Shown here: positions 6,765 through 9,001 of the stretch, in pieces
How the letters are laid out: every line of letters begins with the position of its first letter
How positions within the stretch are numbered: position 1 is the stretch's first letter
Assembly (NCBI GenBank): GCA_964630795.1
Contig: CAZVWF010000093.1
Location: forward strand, 1 to 9,001
DNA: 9,001 nucleotides
Direction of reading: 5' to 3'
From: SZUA-117 sp964630795
GTDB lineage: Bacteria > Pseudomonadota > Gammaproteobacteria > Steroidobacterales > Woeseiaceae
The notes under the pieces: generated by a model
What the model was told of the DNA's origin: nothing
Database searches by the model: none
What the model saw: only the letters and a program-made list of their open reading frames with translations
Made by a program: the position numbers and the translations under genes

Positions 6765-6802
6765 CAGACAGACTTTTTCAAACTCCATCCAAGGATTTAA
6801 TC

Positions 6803-7609
6803 ATGGACCTTAAGAACGTTTCCCGGCGCATGGGAACGCGACTAACAACGTGCAGCCTCGCACTTGCCGGACTCATTGGCGCCGGTTCAATTTCGGCTGA
6901 CACGATATTTTCGGTCAACGGCGCCGACGTCGATAGTGCGGTAGTTGACCTGTACTTCAATAGCCGGCTCGGCAACCAGGGCGGCCAGACAACGCCGGAA
7001 CAACGCGAGCTATTAATGACCGAGCTTCGTGATATCTATGTTCTGGCTACACAAGCCAATGCGGAAGAACTGGCACAGGACTCCCGCATCGCCGCTCAAC
7101 TGGATTTGCAGCGTCGGAGCGTTCTCGCCCAGGCCGTTGCTGCCGAGATCCTAACTAACATTGAGGTTACTGAAGAGGAACTTCTCGAAGAATATGGCGT
7201 ACTAATTGAATCGGCGCCGCCACTCCAGTTCAAGGCTCGCCACATCCTGGTTGAAACGCAATCCGAGGCCGTCGACCTGATCGGACAGTTGGACGAAGGC
7301 GAAGATTTTCAGGCATTGGCCAGGGAACATTCTACCGGCCCCTCGGGACCCACTGGTGGCGATCTTGGCTGGTTCTCACCGAATCAGATGGTCCAACCCT
7401 TCTCGGTTGCCGTGCAAAACATGGAAGATGGTACGTACTCGTCTGAGCCGATTCAAACGCAATTCGGCTGGCATGTCATTCTGAGAGAGGAATCCAGGGA
7501 AACTGAGCCGCCGACTTTCGAAAGCGCCAGGGAAAATATCACGGCCGCCATTCAACAAAGAAAATTTCAGGTGGAACTGGAAATATTGAGAGCAGCGGCC
7601 ACAGAATAG
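6803..7609 (+). CDS. Exported parvulin-type peptidyl-prolyl cis-trans isomerase
   Basis: This protein speeds proline isomerisation during folding of exported proteins and belongs to the PpiC/SurA/PrsA parvulin class. AAGGA (6791-6795) lies seven bases before the ATG. The N-terminus has arginines (R8, R9, R13) and a hydrophobic core (15-28), with likely cleavage after A32 (ISA-DT), so it should reach the periplasm. C17 precedes the core and is not in a lipobox, so I do not call a lipoprotein. Residues about 33-142 are helical and Gln/Glu-rich, like SurA/PpiD-type chaperone arms. The parvulin domain is at about 143-230: FKARHILVETQSEA, EDFQALAREHSTGPS, GGDLGWFSPNQMVQPF and QTQFGWHVILREE. A C-terminal helix follows. 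The product is 268 residues. It ends the yciB operon and is followed by a strong terminator. It is not SurA itself, which has two parvulin domains. Confidence 0.9.
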   Translation: MDLKNVSRRMGTRLTTCSLALAGLIGAGSISADTIFSVNGADVDSAVVDLYFNSRLGNQGGQTTPEQRELLMTELRDIYVLATQANAEELAQDSRIAAQLDLQRRSVLAQAVAAEILTNIEVTEEELLEEYGVLIESAPPLQFKARHILVETQSEAVDLIGQLDEGEDFQALAREHSTGPSGPTGGDLGWFSPNQMVQPFSVAVQNMEDGTYSSEPIQTQFGWHVILREESRETEPPTFESARENITAAIQQRKFQVELEILRAAATE

Positions 7610-7642
7610 CCCCGCTTTTCTCAACACATTCTATTTAACAAT

Positions 7643-7669
7643 AAGGGCGCGAAAAGGCGCCCTTTTTTT
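7643..7669 (+). terminator. Intrinsic terminator of the yciB-yciI-bolA-ppi operon
   Basis: AAGGGCGC (7643-7650) and GCGCCCTT (7657-7664) form an eight-pair GC-rich stem with a GAAAAG loop. A run of seven T (7663-7669) follows, its first two bases closing the stem. It lies 34 bases after the isomerase stop and cleanly separates that operon from the small RNA locus downstream. Confidence 0.95.
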
Positions 7670-7687
7670 CCATGCAAAAAATTTATT

Positions 7688-7703
7688 TGTGAAACTGGTC
7701 ACA
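7688..7703. promoter_or_regulatory. Perfect CRP-type binding site
   Basis: TGTGA-AACTGG-TCACA matches the CRP consensus core (TGTGA-N6-TCACA) at all ten defined bases. Vfr of Pseudomonas and Clp of Xanthomonas read the same core. Its centre (7695.5) is 41.5 bases before the start site predicted from the -10 box at 7725-7730, the spacing of class II CRP-activated promoters. A GGTCAC overlapping its right half recurs 17 bases on (7714-7719). Confidence 0.75.
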
Positions 7704-7724
7704 GCTTTGCTGCGGTCACGTACC

Positions 7725-7730
7725 TATAGT
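7725..7730 (+). promoter_or_regulatory. -10 box of the predicted small RNA promoter
   Basis: TATAGT matches five of six bases of the sigma70 -10 consensus. No good -35 hexamer lies 16-18 bases upstream, as is usual for class II CRP promoters where the activator substitutes for it. Transcription would begin near 7736-7738. Confidence 0.6.
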
Positions 7731-7737
7731 TGCTCGC

Positions 7738-7833
7738 GAGTCGTCCCTAATCGCTCAGGGGCGGCTTCTCCAACCCTCGCATCTCCTTAATGTGATACGA
7801 GACCCAAGTCGGCAAGGACGCCGACTTTTTTTT
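7738..7833 (+). ncRNA. Predicted CRP-activated small RNA with anti-Shine-Dalgarno loop
   Basis: About 96 bases with three stem-loops and no reading frame. Stem 1 pairs 7738-7748 with 7757-7767 (11 pairs; three are G-U) around an eight-base loop. A C/U-rich unpaired stretch (UUCUCCAACC region, about 7766-7775) follows, its first bases shared with the base of stem 1. Stem 2 pairs CUCG (7776-7779) with CGAG (7798-7801) and AUC (7781-7783) with GAU (7794-7796), with a C-A mismatch between. Its loop is UCCUUAAUGU (7784-7793), containing UCCUUAA, the complement of a Shine-Dalgarno. Stem 3 is the terminator, with eight T. A terminator stem with a long U tail after a C/U-rich seed is typical of Hfq-bound trans-acting small RNAs that block ribosome binding. 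The logic resembles enterobacterial CyaR, also CRP-activated with CUCCUUA in its seed, but I see no wider identity and name no family. Neither strand shows tRNA or riboswitch features. It is inferred from structure only. Confidence 0.6.
7806..7833 (+). terminator. Intrinsic terminator of the small RNA
   Basis: AAGTCGGC (7806-7813) and GCCGACTT (7820-7827) form a perfect eight-pair stem with an AAGGAC loop. A run of eight T at 7826-7833 follows, its first two bases closing the stem. No gene ends nearby on this strand after the isomerase terminator, so a separate transcript must end here. The loop carries GGA, the core of CsrA/RsmA sites, but a single copy is weak evidence. Confidence 0.92.
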
Positions 7834-8078
7834 ACCCGATGCTTTTAGTTCAGCTCCAACCGTACCTGGCGGTTGGTTGATCAGCACCCCAGCGCAGTTC
7901 TGATTGGTAACTGAAACCTAGTTCACATTTGGCGCGACGAGATGATTTGTCTGGAAAATGTGGCCTGACTATCCTTGTCTGCACTTCGGCAAGACGATTC
8001 ATATATTGGCAACAACCAATCAGTTTTGTAATTTTTATTTGTTTTGGTTTTCGCTCATTTTGCTCAAATGCAGGTCAA
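7834..8078. other. Non-coding spacer with unexplained inverted repeats
   Basis: No gene is supported in these 245 bases. A perfect seven-pair hairpin, CCAACCG (7856-7862) with CGGTTGG (7870-7876), has no T run after it. CTGATTGGT (7900-7908) is the exact complement of ACCAATCAG (8015-8023). Part of the latter can instead form a local hairpin, ATTGG (8005-8009) with CCAAT (8016-8020), followed by T-rich DNA up to 8050. I see no clear intrinsic terminator for the leftward ligA transcript. Confidence 0.4.
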
Positions 8079-9001
8079 TTATTGACTGCCGAGGAGCACT
8101 TCAAGCCCGTACTCGTCCAGTACCTTGACACCCAGCTTTTGCGCTTTTGCCAGTTTTGAGCCGGCCTTGCCGCCCGCCACCAGGAAATCTGTCTTCCTGG
8201 AAACACTCCCTGTCACTTTGCCACCAGTTGCCTGAATCCGGTCTTTTGCCTCATTCCTGGTCATTCCACTGAGCGTGCCGGTCAAAACAAAGGTTTTCCC
8301 TGCCAGAGCCCCATCCGTTGAGATCGGAACAGGGTCGGATTCCGACCAGGTGACGCCTGAATCGATCAGACGCTCGATGACCTCGATATTATGCTTTTTG
8401 CCGAAAAACTGGTGGATTCGGCCCGCCACTATGGGGCCAACATCCGGTACTGCCTGCAGACTCTCGTCATCCGCCTCCACGATGGCCTTTAGTTTGCCGT
8501 AGTGGGCCGCCAGCGATCCGGCTGTCGCCTCCCCCACCTCGCGGATCCCGAGCCCGTAGAGGAAGCGTGACAGCGTTGTCTGTTTACTCTTTTCTATAGC
8601 ATTCAAGAGATTATCAGCGGATTTCTCTCCCATGCGCTCCATGGCGATCAGCTCGTCCTTGTCGAGGGCAAAGAGGTCAGCCGGGGTCTTGATCCGGTCC
8701 ATCGCGACCAGCTGCTCGATCAGCTTTCCACCCAAACCATCGATATCCATCGCCCGTCTCGATACAAAGTGTTTCAGCGCTTCCGCCCGCTGGGCAGCGC
8801 AGAAAAGGCCGCCGGCACAACGGGCGACGGCCTCTTCCTCTTCCCGGACCACTTCAGACCCGCATACCGGGCAATTGGCGGGCGCATTGACGATCCTGGT
8901 ACGTTTGGGTCGCCTGTCTGCGACGACCTTGACCACCTCGGGAATTACGTGACCGGCCCGCCGCACAATCAGCGTGTCGCCGATTCGTACATCCTTAGGA
9001 T
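8079..9001 (-). CDS. ligA: NAD-dependent DNA ligase LigA, C-terminal part
   Basis: LigA seals nicks in duplex DNA during replication and repair, using NAD. The frame stays open to the window edge; bases beyond 9001 hold the adenylation domain. What is visible is about 306 residues, a little under half of a normal ligase (671 in E. coli). It begins in the OB fold with KDVRIGDTLIVRRAG, where the GTG at 8966 codes an internal valine, not a start. The four-cysteine zinc finger has the expected spacing C-x2-C-x14-C-x5-C (CPVC, then RC and FC) at about 8798-8873. Helix-hairpin-helix repeats follow (IDGLGGKLIEQLV, YGLGIREVGEATA, VPDVGPIVA). A BRCT domain ends the protein (LAGKTFVLTGTLSGMTRNEA to LDEYGLEVLLG, about 8080-8320). 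In the motif usually reading AGDVIP or AGEVIP the third residue is His here. The gene converges on the small RNA locus. Confidence 0.96.
   Translation of the reverse strand, partial: PKDVRIGDTLIVRRAGHVIPEVVKVVADRRPKRTRIVNAPANCPVCGSEVVREEEEAVARCAGGLFCAAQRAEALKHFVSRRAMDIDGLGGKLIEQLVAMDRIKTPADLFALDKDELIAMERMGEKSADNLLNAIEKSKQTTLSRFLYGLGIREVGEATAGSLAAHYGKLKAIVEADDESLQAVPDVGPIVAGRIHQFFGKKHNIEVIERLIDSGVTWSESDPVPISTDGALAGKTFVLTGTLSGMTRNEAKDRIQATGGKVTGSVSRKTDFLVAGGKAGSKLAKAQKLGVKVLDEYGLEVLLGSQ

Noticed and set aside
6752..6778. GTCTG/CAGAC hairpin followed by five T after bolA
   Set aside because: The stem is only five pairs with a 12-base loop and includes the end of bolA; too weak to call a terminator, and the isomerase gene shows no promoter of its own after it.
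6803..6900. Lipoprotein signal in the isomerase (Cys at residue 17)
   Set aside because: The cysteine precedes the hydrophobic core and the preceding residues (LTT) do not form a lipobox.
7738..7833. tRNA, 6S RNA or riboswitch instead of a trans-acting small RNA
   Set aside because: There is no T-loop or cloverleaf, it is too short for 6S RNA, and no gene on the same strand lies downstream for a riboswitch to control.
7929..8159. Plus-strand open frame of 76 codons in the spacer before ligA
   Set aside because: It has no Shine-Dalgarno, its composition is Phe/Cys rich, and it runs into the antisense of the ligA 3' end.

Overview
This window looks like ordinary chromosome from a non-enterobacterial gammaproteobacterium, with GC content roughly mid-50s by eye. 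It carries ScpA/ScpB (the SMC-condensin partners that Escherichia coli lacks) beside several genes whose closest recalled relatives are the E. coli yci genes: YciK, RluB (YciL), YciO, YciB and YciI. I see no transposase, phage gene, CRISPR array, rRNA or tRNA. A 10-base run of N at 6411-6420 shows the sequence is a scaffolded assembly. The exact genus cannot be read from the sequence.

Layout, left to right. Bases 32-2129 (+) carry rmuC (DNA recombination/repair) and yciK (short-chain dehydrogenase, TTG start). They converge on a leftward cluster, read from 5469 down to 2171: yciO (YrdC/Sua5 family), scpA, scpB and rluB (23S rRNA pseudouridine synthase). ScpA and ScpB bridge SMC in chromosome segregation, and rluB is translationally coupled to scpB by a TGATG overlap. 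A 115-base divergent spacer (5470-5584) holds a 17-base near-perfect palindrome and leads into a rightward operon: yciB (inner-membrane septation protein A), yciI, bolA, and an exported parvulin-type peptidyl-prolyl isomerase. That operon ends at a strong intrinsic terminator (7643-7669). The right edge (8079-9001, -) holds the C-terminal part of the NAD-dependent DNA ligase LigA.

The most interesting part is the gap between the isomerase and ligA. Just after the isomerase terminator is a perfect CRP-type box (TGTGA-N6-TCACA, 7688-7703). It is centred 41.5 bases before the start site predicted from a TATAGT -10 box, which is the geometry of a class II CRP-activated promoter. Downstream is a compact unit of about 96 bases with three stem-loops. 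The middle loop displays UCCUUAA, an anti-Shine-Dalgarno sequence, and the third stem-loop is a second strong intrinsic terminator ending in eight T. No protein is encoded there. I propose a CRP-activated, probably Hfq-dependent trans-acting small RNA, similar in logic to enterobacterial CyaR but without evident sequence identity. The following 245 bases (7834-8078) hold further inverted repeats with no assigned function.

A second oddity lies in yciI. The N gap sits inside the gene and is bracketed by a near-identical 9-base repeat. Removing 51 bases restores a normal 99-residue YciI protein, so either the contig join is wrong or something inserted there and was collapsed by the assembler.
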